A stretch of DNA of 10,060 bases from NCBI GenBank assembly GCA_024224995.1, contig JAAENB010000392.1, forward strand, positions 1 to 10,060. The letters run 5' to 3'. The stretch is from a bacterium (GTDB taxonomy: Bacteria; Spirochaetota; UBA4802; UBA5550). This document shows, piece by piece, positions 1 to 7,800 of the stretch; position 1 is the stretch's first letter, and each line of letters opens with the position of its first letter. Under the pieces are notes generated by a model. It had not been told where the DNA came from. It saw nothing but the letters and a program-made list of their open reading frames with translations, and made no database searches. The position numbers and the translations under genes were made by a program.

Positions 1-1
1 A

Positions 2-1057
2 ATTGATGATATTTTCCTCCTGTATCACGACAGCTGGGGAGAAACAAAGTTCGAGGTTTATAAAAACGAATTAGATATCGCCCTCATTCTTACCAAGATC
101 ATCAACAGCGGTTTGATTACCAAACTGGATACGGAAAGCGCTCTGCGCATCACCTCATCACACCCCTATCACGCTACCAAAAGCTACACCCGGCTCCGGT
201 TCCTGGTGAAAGATATCTATTCTTTTTTTGTTAATCAGCGCTCAAACGAAAGAAAAAAATATATTACCATGCTGGGCAACCGGTACTATCTTTTCACCAA
301 TAATCGAAAAGGAAAAGAGGAAACCGTCACCTTTCGAATATTCGATACCGAACTGAGCCTGCTCTTCGGCATGGCCTATAACAAAGGAACAAAAACCTCT
401 TTCCGTACCGATCCGACGGTCCCGGAACTGAATCATATCAAAACGATTATCAACAATTTTAAAGATAGCGCCATTCAAATATATTTCCAGGCGGCAGCCA
501 AGTACTCCTATTATTTCATCTCCGATGAACGGGGGTCCATAATCTTTTTTAGAAAAGAGTCGGGCCAGCATAACACCTACCTGAAACGGCTGTATCACTT
601 CGCCGAGAATGTTATTAAACAAATTTTAGAAGAAAATCCCGCCTCCAGTCTGGAAGATTCAAAAAAGCGGGTAGAGGTATACAAGCTGGAACGGGATATT
701 AAACATAATTGCAATCTCCATGAAGTTAACTTTGAGCTTTCGGAAAACATCCGGGATATGGTAAACGAAATAATTCCCCTGAGACTTTCCTTTCACCTCC
801 TGGAGACAGGCAAGATCGGGTACCGCTTTTCCCTGCCCGACGGCGGGTTCTCGGAAATTTACGACCAGTCAGAAATTCTGGAAGTGAGCAAAGAAATCAA
901 GACCCTTATGAGCAGTGTTCCAAAATATTTTTACTTTCCCACGGACGTTAATCTCGACTATCTCGATCTCAAGATGTATAAAGATTTTACTTCGTTCTCC
1001 TTCTCGGAAAAAAACCGCTTTGAACTGATCGTTGAAAAAGGAATGCGATCCGGGTAA
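2..1057 (+). CDS. cyaA: Class I adenylate cyclase, C-terminal part (5' end outside window)
   Basis: The reading frame is open from the left edge of the window (first complete codon at base 2) to a TAA at 1055-1057, so the gene starts upstream; 351 residues are visible. The visible part resembles, from memory, the C-terminal regulatory half of enterobacterial CyaA. A DSWGE-type segment near the left edge corresponds to the NLWNEVRTLHF region. The segment around 463-600 (IQIYFQ... YYFISDERGSIIFF) corresponds to the CyaA stretch IQFFFEE... IYILDESNRVEVY. The enzyme family makes cAMP from ATP in the cytoplasm; its catalytic domain is N-terminal and would lie outside this window, so activity cannot be judged here. 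Composition is moderate, clearly richer in G+C than the next gene. Its last ~45 bp recur in degenerate form at 3198-3241. A CyaA-like protein of unknown role is the main alternative. Confidence 0.7.
   Translation: MDDIFLLYHDSWGETKFEVYKNELDIALILTKIINSGLITKLDTESALRITSSHPYHATKSYTRLRFLVKDIYSFFVNQRSNERKKYITMLGNRYYLFTNNRKGKEETVTFRIFDTELSLLFGMAYNKGTKTSFRTDPTVPELNHIKTIINNFKDSAIQIYFQAAAKYSYYFISDERGSIIFFRKESGQHNTYLKRLYHFAENVIKQILEENPASSLEDSKKRVEVYKLERDIKHNCNLHEVNFELSENIRDMVNEIIPLRLSFHLLETGKIGYRFSLPDGGFSEIYDQSEILEVSKEIKTLMSSVPKYFYFPTDVNLDYLDLKMYKDFTSFSFSEKNRFELIVEKGMRSG
1013..1057 (+). repeat. Direct repeat, copy 1 (3' end of the cyclase gene)
   Basis: The last 45 bases of the cyclase reading frame, including its TAA, are repeated at 3198-3241 with four substitutions and one single-base gap by eye. 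This copy is the coding one. The two copies flank the complete FG-GAP lipoprotein gene, as the ends of an inserted segment would. Confidence 0.8.
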
Positions 1058-1128
1058 ATGTTAATACTTCTACCGGCTGGGTGCACCGGAGATACCGATA
1101 ATATGCGGCAAAACGGTGAATAAAAAAT

Positions 1129-1191
1129 CCTGTTGTTCATTCCCTCCCACCTGTTGTTCATTCCCTTTCACCGAGCGTTCATTCCCATCCA
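1129..1191. repeat. Three 21-bp tandem repeats upstream of the lipoprotein promoter
   Basis: Three consecutive 21-bp units lie at 1129-1149, 1150-1170 and 1171-1191. All contain the identical core GTTCATTCCC (at 1135, 1156 and 1177). The first two differ only near their ends and the third is more diverged in its first six bases. The array ends one base before the -35 box at 1193. A 21-bp period is two helical turns, so a protein bound to each core would sit on one DNA face. Binding of an activator or repressor is inference. An open frame runs through the array on either strand, but nothing suggests it is translated. Confidence 0.75.
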
Positions 1192-1192
1192 G

Positions 1193-1221
1193 TTGGCAAT
1201 AGAGTATATTTTCTGTATATT
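1193..1221 (+). promoter_or_regulatory. Sigma-70-type promoter of the FG-GAP lipoprotein gene
   Basis: TTGGCA at 1193-1198 and TATATT at 1216-1221 each match consensus at five of six bases, with a 17-bp spacer. Transcription would begin near 1228, giving a leader of about 64 bases before the ATG at 1292. The 21-bp repeat array directly upstream and the inverted repeat at 1229-1261 suggest regulation from both sides. Confidence 0.55.
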
Positions 1222-1228
1222 AAAATCA

Positions 1229-1261
1229 GTTAAACGAGAAACGGTTAAGAGATCGTTTAAC
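1229..1261 (+). promoter_or_regulatory. Perfect 9-bp inverted repeat at the expected mRNA 5' end
   Basis: GTTAAACGA at 1229-1237 is exactly complementary to TCGTTTAAC at 1253-1261, with a 15-base spacer. It begins at or next to the predicted transcription start and ends 30 bases before the start codon, upstream of the ribosome binding site. It could be a repressor operator or a 5' stem-loop that stabilises the transcript. There is no T-tract, so a terminator is unlikely. Confidence 0.5.
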
Positions 1262-1291
1262 ACAAAATTAAAAAATAACAGAGGATTTAGT

Positions 1292-3169
1292 ATGAAAATA
1301 AAACAAAAATTACATTTTACTATTGTCAGTTTGACATTGTTATTTTTTACACAATGTTATAGTGATTACAATACCTGCAATGACCAAATAAAAGGTACTA
1401 TTTCAGGACCACGATCATCAATTTCGGTCGAAGAAGATTCACCTTTTGGAACTCTTGTTTTAAATAGAGTAAAAGTTGAAAATTGGAATAAAGAAAATGG
1501 TTTTATTGAGGGGCCATATGGCAGCTTTCGCTATTATATTTTCCCATCAGATGAAACAGCTCCTCCGTCTCATCCGGATTCTCAAAAGACTGAAAGATCA
1601 TATTTTTCTGATGCCGCTGGATACTATTTTAAAGGTCAGTCATTACACGGACCTCACAAAGTTCCCGGAGAAAATAAATGGGAATGGAAAGCGGATAATA
1701 TCAATATAGCAGATGATGGTGACGATTATACATTTCCAAACCCAATACCAGTATATAAATGGAAAAGTTTAGATGATGAAATAATATTTTATATGTATGA
1801 AAGCGATGAGTGTACAATAATAGCAGGTCAAACAGTTTGTAATGACCATGACTCGCTCATATACGCAAAGATAAAAAGAAGTGATCTTGTTAATGGACAA
1901 AAAATGTATAATGGTTTTGCTTATGGAACAGGTACAGAAATTTATGTTTCAACAACGAATGCTTTAACCAGGTTAAAAGGAAGAGAAATATGGGAAACCG
2001 GTAAAGGCTGGCATGATATGAATCTGCAGTGCAATCGGTATAAAAAGGGTGACTTTAATGGTGATGGAAAAATAGATTTAGCTTTTATTGCAGGTGGAAC
2101 CGCATATGTCTGGTGTGCCGATACAGAATATGGAATTAGCCTGGGAGGCACCAGTTTTACCACAAGTGGTCTTGGCTATGGAGATGATATGTCGAAGTAT
2201 GCTGTAGGTGATTTTAATGGTGATACAAAATCGGATTTATGTTTTATTGACAATGGAACAATCTATGTATGGACAAGTACTGGTTCAAGTTTTGTAGGTT
2301 CGGAATTCCAGGTTGCCTATGGCCGGGGTTCAGGGGCAGACCTTTCAAAATACAAACTTGGCGATTTTAACGGTGACGGCAAAACTGATATCTGCTTTGT
2401 AAATGGTCCCAATATATATATATGGTGTACCGATACAAGTGGATCAAATCTCAATGGGCCGTCTTGTTCAAAAGCAATAGCATTCAACCCTAATTATTCA
2501 CTCAGTGGATCAAATTATTTTCTAGGAAAAGCTGATATTAATTCGACTACTGATATATTTATAATTACACCGGGAACGGGAAACATTATTGCATACTCAA
2601 GCGAAATACAAAACAATCAAATCAATTTAGTACATAAATATACTAGAAATGAAATACAGGATTATTTTTTGTTTTTAAATCAAAATATTCAAATGAGCCA
2701 ATTCAGGTTAGGAGATATTAATGGAGATAAAAAATCAGATATTTTCTTCTTCAAGGGTAACGGAGATATAATCATCTGGCCTAGTAATGACTCAGGTTTA
2801 GATTTCTTTAAAACATTTTCCGGATATGGAGAGCCATTAAATGATTTTTCACGATACAAACTTGCTGATATTGATGGCGATGAAAGAGTGGATTTGGTTT
2901 ATATTGGTGGCGAGAGAGCTTTTATTTGGACAAATGGATCGATAGATCAAAATTCAATTAATCTATCAGGTACATCTTATTTTACCAATCCAGGATTTTG
3001 TTCTCGTGATGGGCAATCTGTCATGCTCGGTGATTTAAATAATGATGGTGGCTCGGATCTTTTCTACTTTAAGCACAAACATTCAGGTGATAATGGAAGA
3101 ATACATATATTGTTAACAAATGATCTTCCAATTGAAGGTGGTGGTATCTTTTCATATTTATCAAAATAA
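1292..3169 (+). CDS. Predicted lipoprotein with seven FG-GAP/VCBS repeats (beta-propeller)
   Basis: The ATG at 1292 is chosen over upstream in-frame starts because it follows an AGAGGA ribosome binding site and begins a signal peptide: basic MKIKQK, a hydrophobic stretch, then FTQC with Cys22 as likely lipidation site. This lipobox is atypical (Phe at -3, Gln at -1). The product is 625 residues. Residues ~23-245 form a domain I do not recognise. From ~250 to the end, FG-GAP-type motifs of the form GDFNGDGKxDLxF start near residues 253, 306, 357, 412, 474, 524 and 580. Most have the Asp/Asn calcium-binding loop, and the fourth (around 415-421) has lost it. Each is followed by a strand ending in Trp (YVWC, YVWT, YIWC, IIIWP, FIWT). 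Seven copies spaced 50-60 residues apart fit a seven-bladed propeller exposed at the cell surface or in the periplasm. Its ligand is unknown. The gene is markedly AT-rich (20 G+C in the 60 bases 2041-2100) and is flanked by a direct repeat, both suggesting acquisition. Confidence 0.75.
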   Translation: MKIKQKLHFTIVSLTLLFFTQCYSDYNTCNDQIKGTISGPRSSISVEEDSPFGTLVLNRVKVENWNKENGFIEGPYGSFRYYIFPSDETAPPSHPDSQKTERSYFSDAAGYYFKGQSLHGPHKVPGENKWEWKADNINIADDGDDYTFPNPIPVYKWKSLDDEIIFYMYESDECTIIAGQTVCNDHDSLIYAKIKRSDLVNGQKMYNGFAYGTGTEIYVSTTNALTRLKGREIWETGKGWHDMNLQCNRYKKGDFNGDGKIDLAFIAGGTAYVWCADTEYGISLGGTSFTTSGLGYGDDMSKYAVGDFNGDTKSDLCFIDNGTIYVWTSTGSSFVGSEFQVAYGRGSGADLSKYKLGDFNGDGKTDICFVNGPNIYIWCTDTSGSNLNGPSCSKAIAFNPNYSLSGSNYFLGKADINSTTDIFIITPGTGNIIAYSSEIQNNQINLVHKYTRNEIQDYFLFLNQNIQMSQFRLGDINGDKKSDIFFFKGNGDIIIWPSNDSGLDFFKTFSGYGEPLNDFSRYKLADIDGDERVDLVYIGGERAFIWTNGSIDQNSINLSGTSYFTNPGFCSRDGQSVMLGDLNNDGGSDLFYFKHKHSGDNGRIHILLTNDLPIEGGGIFSYLSK

Positions 3170-3197
3170 TTATTTTTTCATAAAAATTTATTTTAAG

Positions 3198-3241
3198 AAC
3201 CGCTTTGAACTATCGTTGAAAAAGGTATGCGATTGGGATAA
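3198..3241 (+). repeat. Direct repeat, copy 2 (non-coding remnant of the cyclase 3' end)
   Basis: This stretch matches 1013-1057 with four substitutions and a one-base deletion (GAACTATCG for GAACTGATCG) and still ends in TAA at 3239-3241. It lies 28 bases after the lipoprotein stop and directly against the hairpin at 3242. No coding role is likely, since the deletion breaks the frame. It probably marks the cyclase gene end at its original place next to its terminator. Confidence 0.8.
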
Positions 3242-3275
3242 GAGCCCGGGATGAAGTGAAATTCATCCCGGGCTC
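3242..3275. terminator. Strong hairpin between convergent genes, probable bidirectional terminator
   Basis: A perfect 14-bp stem (GAGCCCGGGATGAA at 3242-3255 with its exact complement at 3262-3275) closes a six-base loop. It lies 72 bases after the stop of the + strand FG-GAP gene and 11 bases beyond the stop of the - strand LRR lipoprotein gene. Neither side has a T-tract, so efficiency as an intrinsic terminator is uncertain. It may instead protect 3' ends. Its contact with the repeated cyclase end suggests it originally terminated that gene. Confidence 0.6.
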
Positions 3276-3286
3276 ACGGCACAATA

Positions 3287-4573
3287 TTAATTACAAGGAT
3301 AATTGTTGCTGTTATTGTTATTGCTATCAAAATATAAGTCGGCAGCAAATCCACCGCATCCATTCACCTGGTCTACCAGGGCTTGAACCAGGTCAGGGCA
3401 CAGATAATAATTATCACGAATTTGGACATAATTACCCACTGAACACAAACTTAATAATCCAAATTCAACGATAGAATTTCGATGGATTCCCATGCCGCGG
3501 GAAATATTTGTCAGGTTACGAAGTCCCATGAGACTTGACAGGCTGTCATTATCATTAATGGACAGATCGGGAACCGACGTTATTCCTTCAAGACCAGCCA
3601 GGGAAACCAGGTTATCATTGTTGCAAACCTCAATAGCACTCCCCACAGTAGTCACCTTAGCAAGAGCCATCATGTGCACGAGATTGTTGTTTTCGCTAAC
3701 GATTAACCTGCCGCCAACGTATTCAACATTTCCAAGACCATTCAGGGTAAACAATGCGTCATTATTCCAAATAGCCAGGTCGCCGGCAACACAACACAGC
3801 TCACTAAGTCCATCCAGGTTTGATAAAACCGGGTTGTCGGAAATATTCACCCTTGCACTGGAACCTTCAATAGCAAGCCCCTGGAGACTGGTGAGAGAGC
3901 TGTTATTCATGATTACCATGTCCGTAACCCAGCCAACATTGTTAAGCCCTTGCAGGTTAGTCAATGAATCATTATCTTCAATCCGGACCTTTCCGGCCCG
4001 GTAGAGGGCAGACAATGCTCCCAGGCTGGTCAATGCCGGGTTTGACCTGATATGCAGGCTATTGGTAACCTTTCGTACCTGGTTCAGCCCCTCAAGATTT
4101 ACCAGGGATTGGTTATTCACGAGAATCAGCGAGTAGAGATAGGATGAAACATTTGCAAGTCCTTCAATATTCGCAAGAACCGGATTACTTTCTATTGAAA
4201 TCCCACCCCCAACAGTTGCCAGGTTCTGAAGTCCATCCAGGTTCGTAAGGTTAGAATTCCCCCGGATGCTTAATCCTTTTACCTCAGTTAAACATTCCAA
4301 TCCGGCTAAGCTCGTTATTGTCGATGGCGAAGCAAGATCTCCAATAATGAGATACCCGGTTATTTTCGTATACCCTGCCAACGCGTCAAGATCAGCCTGA
4401 GTCCGCACCGTATAACTGCCGTCCATAACCATTTCCGGACAGGCAGCTCCACTGGCTTTGGCACTAAAATCCCCGGCCTCCATTCCGGAGCCGCCCCCCA
4501 CTTCGCAGCCCGTAATCCCCACCAGCACTGACAGAACAATACTCATTGTCATAATACGTATTCTCTTTTTCAT
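3287..4573 (-). CDS. Leucine-rich (receptor L-domain-like) lipoprotein
   Basis: The start is placed at the ATG at 4573, 9 bases after GGAG; an in-frame ATG two codons earlier (4579) is only 3 bases from it. The N-terminus has basic MKKRIR, a hydrophobic core and the lipobox ITGC with Cys23, so the mature protein is probably a membrane-anchored lipoprotein. After a short Gly-rich linker, residues ~75-385 contain about 13 repeats of 23-24 residues with the pattern LTNLDGLxxLxxVxGxLxIxxN. This is the beta-helical layout of bacterial receptor L-domain/LRR surface proteins. A Cys-containing cap (LCPDLVQALV, then GCGG) and an Asn-rich tail ending PCN close the protein. Such proteins are generally assigned to binding or adhesion. 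No enzyme motif is visible and the ligand is unknown. The product is 428 residues, convergent with the FG-GAP gene and divergent from the toxin operon. Confidence 0.8.
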   Translation of the reverse strand: MKKRIRIMTMSIVLSVLVGITGCEVGGGSGMEAGDFSAKASGAACPEMVMDGSYTVRTQADLDALAGYTKITGYLIIGDLASPSTITSLAGLECLTEVKGLSIRGNSNLTNLDGLQNLATVGGGISIESNPVLANIEGLANVSSYLYSLILVNNQSLVNLEGLNQVRKVTNSLHIRSNPALTSLGALSALYRAGKVRIEDNDSLTNLQGLNNVGWVTDMVIMNNSSLTSLQGLAIEGSSARVNISDNPVLSNLDGLSELCCVAGDLAIWNNDALFTLNGLGNVEYVGGRLIVSENNNLVHMMALAKVTTVGSAIEVCNNDNLVSLAGLEGITSVPDLSINDNDSLSSLMGLRNLTNISRGMGIHRNSIVEFGLLSLCSVGNYVQIRDNYYLCPDLVQALVDQVNGCGGFAADLYFDSNNNNSNNYPCN

Positions 4574-4602
4574 ACCCATATACTCCTTTTTGAATAATTT
4601 TT

Positions 4603-4622
4603 ATATAGATTAAAATCTATAT
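4603..4622. promoter_or_regulatory. 9-bp inverted repeat upstream of the LRR lipoprotein gene
   Basis: ATATAGATT (4603-4611) and its exact complement AATCTATAT (4614-4622) are separated by two bases. The element lies about 30 bases upstream of the LRR lipoprotein start and overlaps the start-site region of the promoter proposed at 4621-4649. An operator is plausible, but chance is not excluded in this AT-rich stretch. Confidence 0.35.
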
Positions 4623-4649
4623 TGTATCTAGTGTAAATTCCGGCAGCAA
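4621..4649 (-). promoter_or_regulatory. Possible promoter of the LRR lipoprotein gene
   Basis: Read on the - strand, TTGCTG (4649-4644) and TACAAT (4626-4621) are separated by 17 bases. The -10 box is good (five of six) and the -35 box is weak. Transcription would start within the inverted repeat at 4603-4622, leaving a leader of roughly 40 bases before the AAGGAG site. Confidence 0.3.
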
Positions 4650-4716
4650 AGGGGCAATTTTTTTGGATTCATTCAAAAAAATCGTATGCATTTATATACA
4701 ATTCCTGTTTTTAATA

Positions 4717-4744
4717 TTGACAGAATAGAGCCCTCCCCGATGAT
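4717..4744 (+). promoter_or_regulatory. Possible promoter of the toxin operon
   Basis: TTGACA (4717-4722) is a perfect -35 hexamer, followed after 16 bases by GATGAT (4739-4744), four of six to the -10 consensus. The leader would be about 125 bases long. It contains a small hairpin (GCCCT at 4790-4794, AGGGC at 4799-4803) and an AAGGAG at 4768-4773 with no credible reading frame after it. A competing TATAAT at 4849-4854 has no good -35 box. Confidence 0.3.
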
Positions 4745-4875
4745 GGACTTCCTACTCTAATTTTTATAAGGAGTTTTAATAAAAAATTGGCCCTTTTCAG
4801 GGCAAAATTAAGACTAATATAGTAAACGCACCCCCCTGAAAATAGCGTTATAATCATAATTCCGGGAGTTATACT

Positions 4876-7800
4876 ATGCACGGGAAAGAAAAATATCCTC
4901 ACATTAGAAAAGCTGATGAGCTATCCAGGGCCGAAATTCGTTCCAAAATCATTCAAAAAAAGAAAATTGTACAGAAAAAACCCAAAGCTTCCCCTGAGAT
5001 TTCTTCCGACCCCACAATAAATTTTATCATGCGGCTCCAGAGAACTGCCGGTAACAAGGCTGTTGAACAGCTCATTACGAGCGGCGCGTTCAAGCCCGAT
5101 CTTGTTACAAATGAAATCAATGCTCTCCAGGCCAAAGAAGCAAAACAAATCTCCGAAGGTATGATCAAGAAAAAATCTCCCGATATCTGGGCAGATTTAA
5201 TGGGCTCCGATTCCGCTGCTTCTTCCGAAGTCAGCTCCGGCGCTTCTTCCCAGGTCAGCTCCGGCGTTGAATCGGGCATCCGCTCCATGCAGGGCGGCGG
5301 CCAGTCTCTCTCCACGGGAGATAGTAAATATTACCAGGCACGCATGGGTCAGGATTTCAGCAAAGTCCGTGTTCATACGGGCACCAGGGCCAATGCCCTT
5401 GCTCAATCGATCAATGCCCGGGCCTTTACCACGGGAAGAGATATCTTCTTTGGAAAGAGTGAATCCCACCCCGGCTCCCGAAAAGGTAAAAAACTCATGG
5501 CTCATGAGCTGACTCATGTTGTGCAGCAGGGCAAAGCTCCCGCCATTCAGTCCAAAGCCGAAACTCCCGAGATCCGGGCCAAGCTCCCTGAAACTGCTGT
5601 TCAGGCCAGGCTCAGGATCGGCAGTTCCAATGACATCTATGAACAGGAAGCCGACAGAGTTGCCGAATCCGTTGTAAATATGCCCGACTCCGCTGTCCAG
5701 CGGCAGATGGATACGGAAATCCATAGCCCCGTTATTCAGCGGGAAGAGATACAAAGAAAAGAAGAAGAAGCCGACCTCTCCTGGGGACAGAAAATTGTTC
5801 TCTGGGTTCTTGAGAAAGCCGGCGAACCGGGTAAACAGATTAGCAGGATCTTAAAAAAATCCGCGCAAGCCCTGCCTTTAATATTAAAAAGCAAAGATAC
5901 CCTGGTTAATTTTGTTGGCAACCTTGCAAAAGCTATTGGCGCGGGATTTCTCAAGTTCAAAGATAATTTCGCTGCCAATCTTAAAGCCGGTTTTTTCGAA
6001 TGGATTGCCGGCAGTGCCACGAATATCGTTATACCCAAGAAATTCGACGCGAAAGGAATTTTCTCTTTAATTGTTCAGCTCACTGGTCTGGGCTTTGAAA
6101 ACCTCAAAAATATTCTGGGTAAACCCTTTGGCCGGGAAAATGTTGAAGCTGTTTCTCATTTTGTTGAGGGTGATTATGCCGAAGGTATTGCCAACCTGGT
6201 GAACGAAGACGGCAAGGATTCCAAAGACGGTAAAGGCAATAAAAAAGAGACTGTTACTGCCGAAGAGATTAACTTTATTCTTGCTAACGGCGGCAAGCTT
6301 TTTGAAATGTTTACGGTTTTAAAAAACGAGGGGTTTGGCGGTTTAGTCGACTATATTAAAGAAGATATTGCGGAATTAAAAACACAAATAGTTGAAGAAG
6401 TAAAAACCGTTGTTCTTCAAAAGGTTATTACCGCTGTTACTATCAAACTCATTTCAATGACTAACCCCGGTAGCGCCATTTTTACCGTGGTTAAAACCTT
6501 ATGGGACTTCCTGCAGTTTGTTATGGGGAATATCGCCCGGTTCGGCCAAATCCTGGAAGGCATTGTTGGTACCTTTCTCAGTATTGCCAAAGGGAATTTA
6601 TCCTCTGTTGGCGGCATGATTGAAAACCTTCTTAAGAAATTTGTTCCCGTGGTTATTGACCTCTTTGCCGCTCTTACGGGCGTCCGCGGGATTATCGGTA
6701 AGGTTCAGAAGCTGCTTAAAAAGTTCCAGGAAAAGGTTGCAGGGGTTATTTTGAAAATGGCTCAGCCTCTGAGTAAAGGGGTGAAGAGCGCGTTTACGAA
6801 GATTCGGGGATTTTTCTCGAAGGCAGGGAGTAAGATCACCGGGCGGAATAGAAAGAATGACCGGGTGAAGCCCGAGGGGCCTCTTACTGAGAAGGAAAAG
6901 ACAAAACATCAGAAGTACGTGGACGAGATTGATGTAAAGCTTAAGAAAGATAAGGGTAAAAAAGATGAGTCTTATGAAGCATTTCACGCGAGAAAGGAAA
7001 AGCTTGCCGAACAATTAGAGAAAGAATATCAGCCTAAGTTGAAGAAAGGAATTTATATTGACATTACTCCTGCATCGCTGGAAAAAGATAAAGAAGATAA
7101 TGATGTTGATATTAATATTCGTATTGCTCCTAATAATGCGGAAAAGGATTCCGCTATTAAGAAAGAAGGTGAACTGGCTGCTGCCAGGATTGATGAAATA
7201 ATAGCAGCTTCACCCGCCATAAAAAGAAAACTCCATGAAGATATTGCCGGAATGGTTAAGGGAAATGCACAGAAAAATTTAAAAGACAAATATGGTAAGG
7301 ATATACATGACAAAGTAGGCAAAAAGGTTTACATGGAACATTCTGCTGAGGCTGTTGTAAATGCCGTTAAAAAAATATTTAATAAACCCAATGATAAACT
7401 TACAGAAGATACGATAAAAAAGAAACAAGATGAGATATTTTTGGAAGCTGTAAAAGAAGTTGGTGAACTTTTTGATAAAAATGTTGACTATATGAAGATG
7501 GCCGGTAAACTGAGAGCCACACATGGACTGAAAAGAGACGGGAACATCGGCATAGCGGAAATTAACCTAACCAAAGCCTTTTTTAAAGAGACATTGAAAT
7601 CATATAGCGGCAACAAGGATAAAGAGATCAATGAAACGATACCCAAATTTACGGGACGAAGAAAATTTACGACATTAAAAGTTAATAGTAAAAGTGAAAT
7701 AAATGGTCCCGGTGCTTATGATAGACATGTCTGTTCTGAAGCTAAACTACTTGAACATATAGCAGCCGAATTGGGTGATGATACTAATGTCAAAGGAACT

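Noticed and set aside
958..1161. Small - strand reading frame across the cyclase end and the 21-bp repeats
   Set aside because: It overlaps the coding end of the cyclase gene antisense, has no clear domain, and its repeats are explained by the DNA array upstream of a promoter.
1129..1191. CRISPR-like array
   Set aside because: Units are contiguous 21-bp tandem copies without unique spacers, and no cas genes are present.
1133..1291. Longer N-terminus for the FG-GAP lipoprotein
   Set aside because: It would run through the repeat array and promoter and bury the signal peptide; the ATG at 1292 has a ribosome binding site and a lipoprotein signal.
3492..4004. + strand reading frame of 170 codons inside the LRR lipoprotein gene
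   Set aside because: It is the antisense shadow of the regular L-domain repeats and has no ribosome binding site or recognisable protein features.
4768..4836. Leader peptide behind the AAGGAG at 4768
   Set aside because: Only a TTG-started frame of about 11 codons follows, ending in TAG; nothing supports translation.
4849..4854. TATAAT as the toxin promoter -10 box
   Set aside because: No recognisable -35 lies 16-18 bases upstream, and the leader would be only about 15 bases; kept only as an alternative to 4717-4744.
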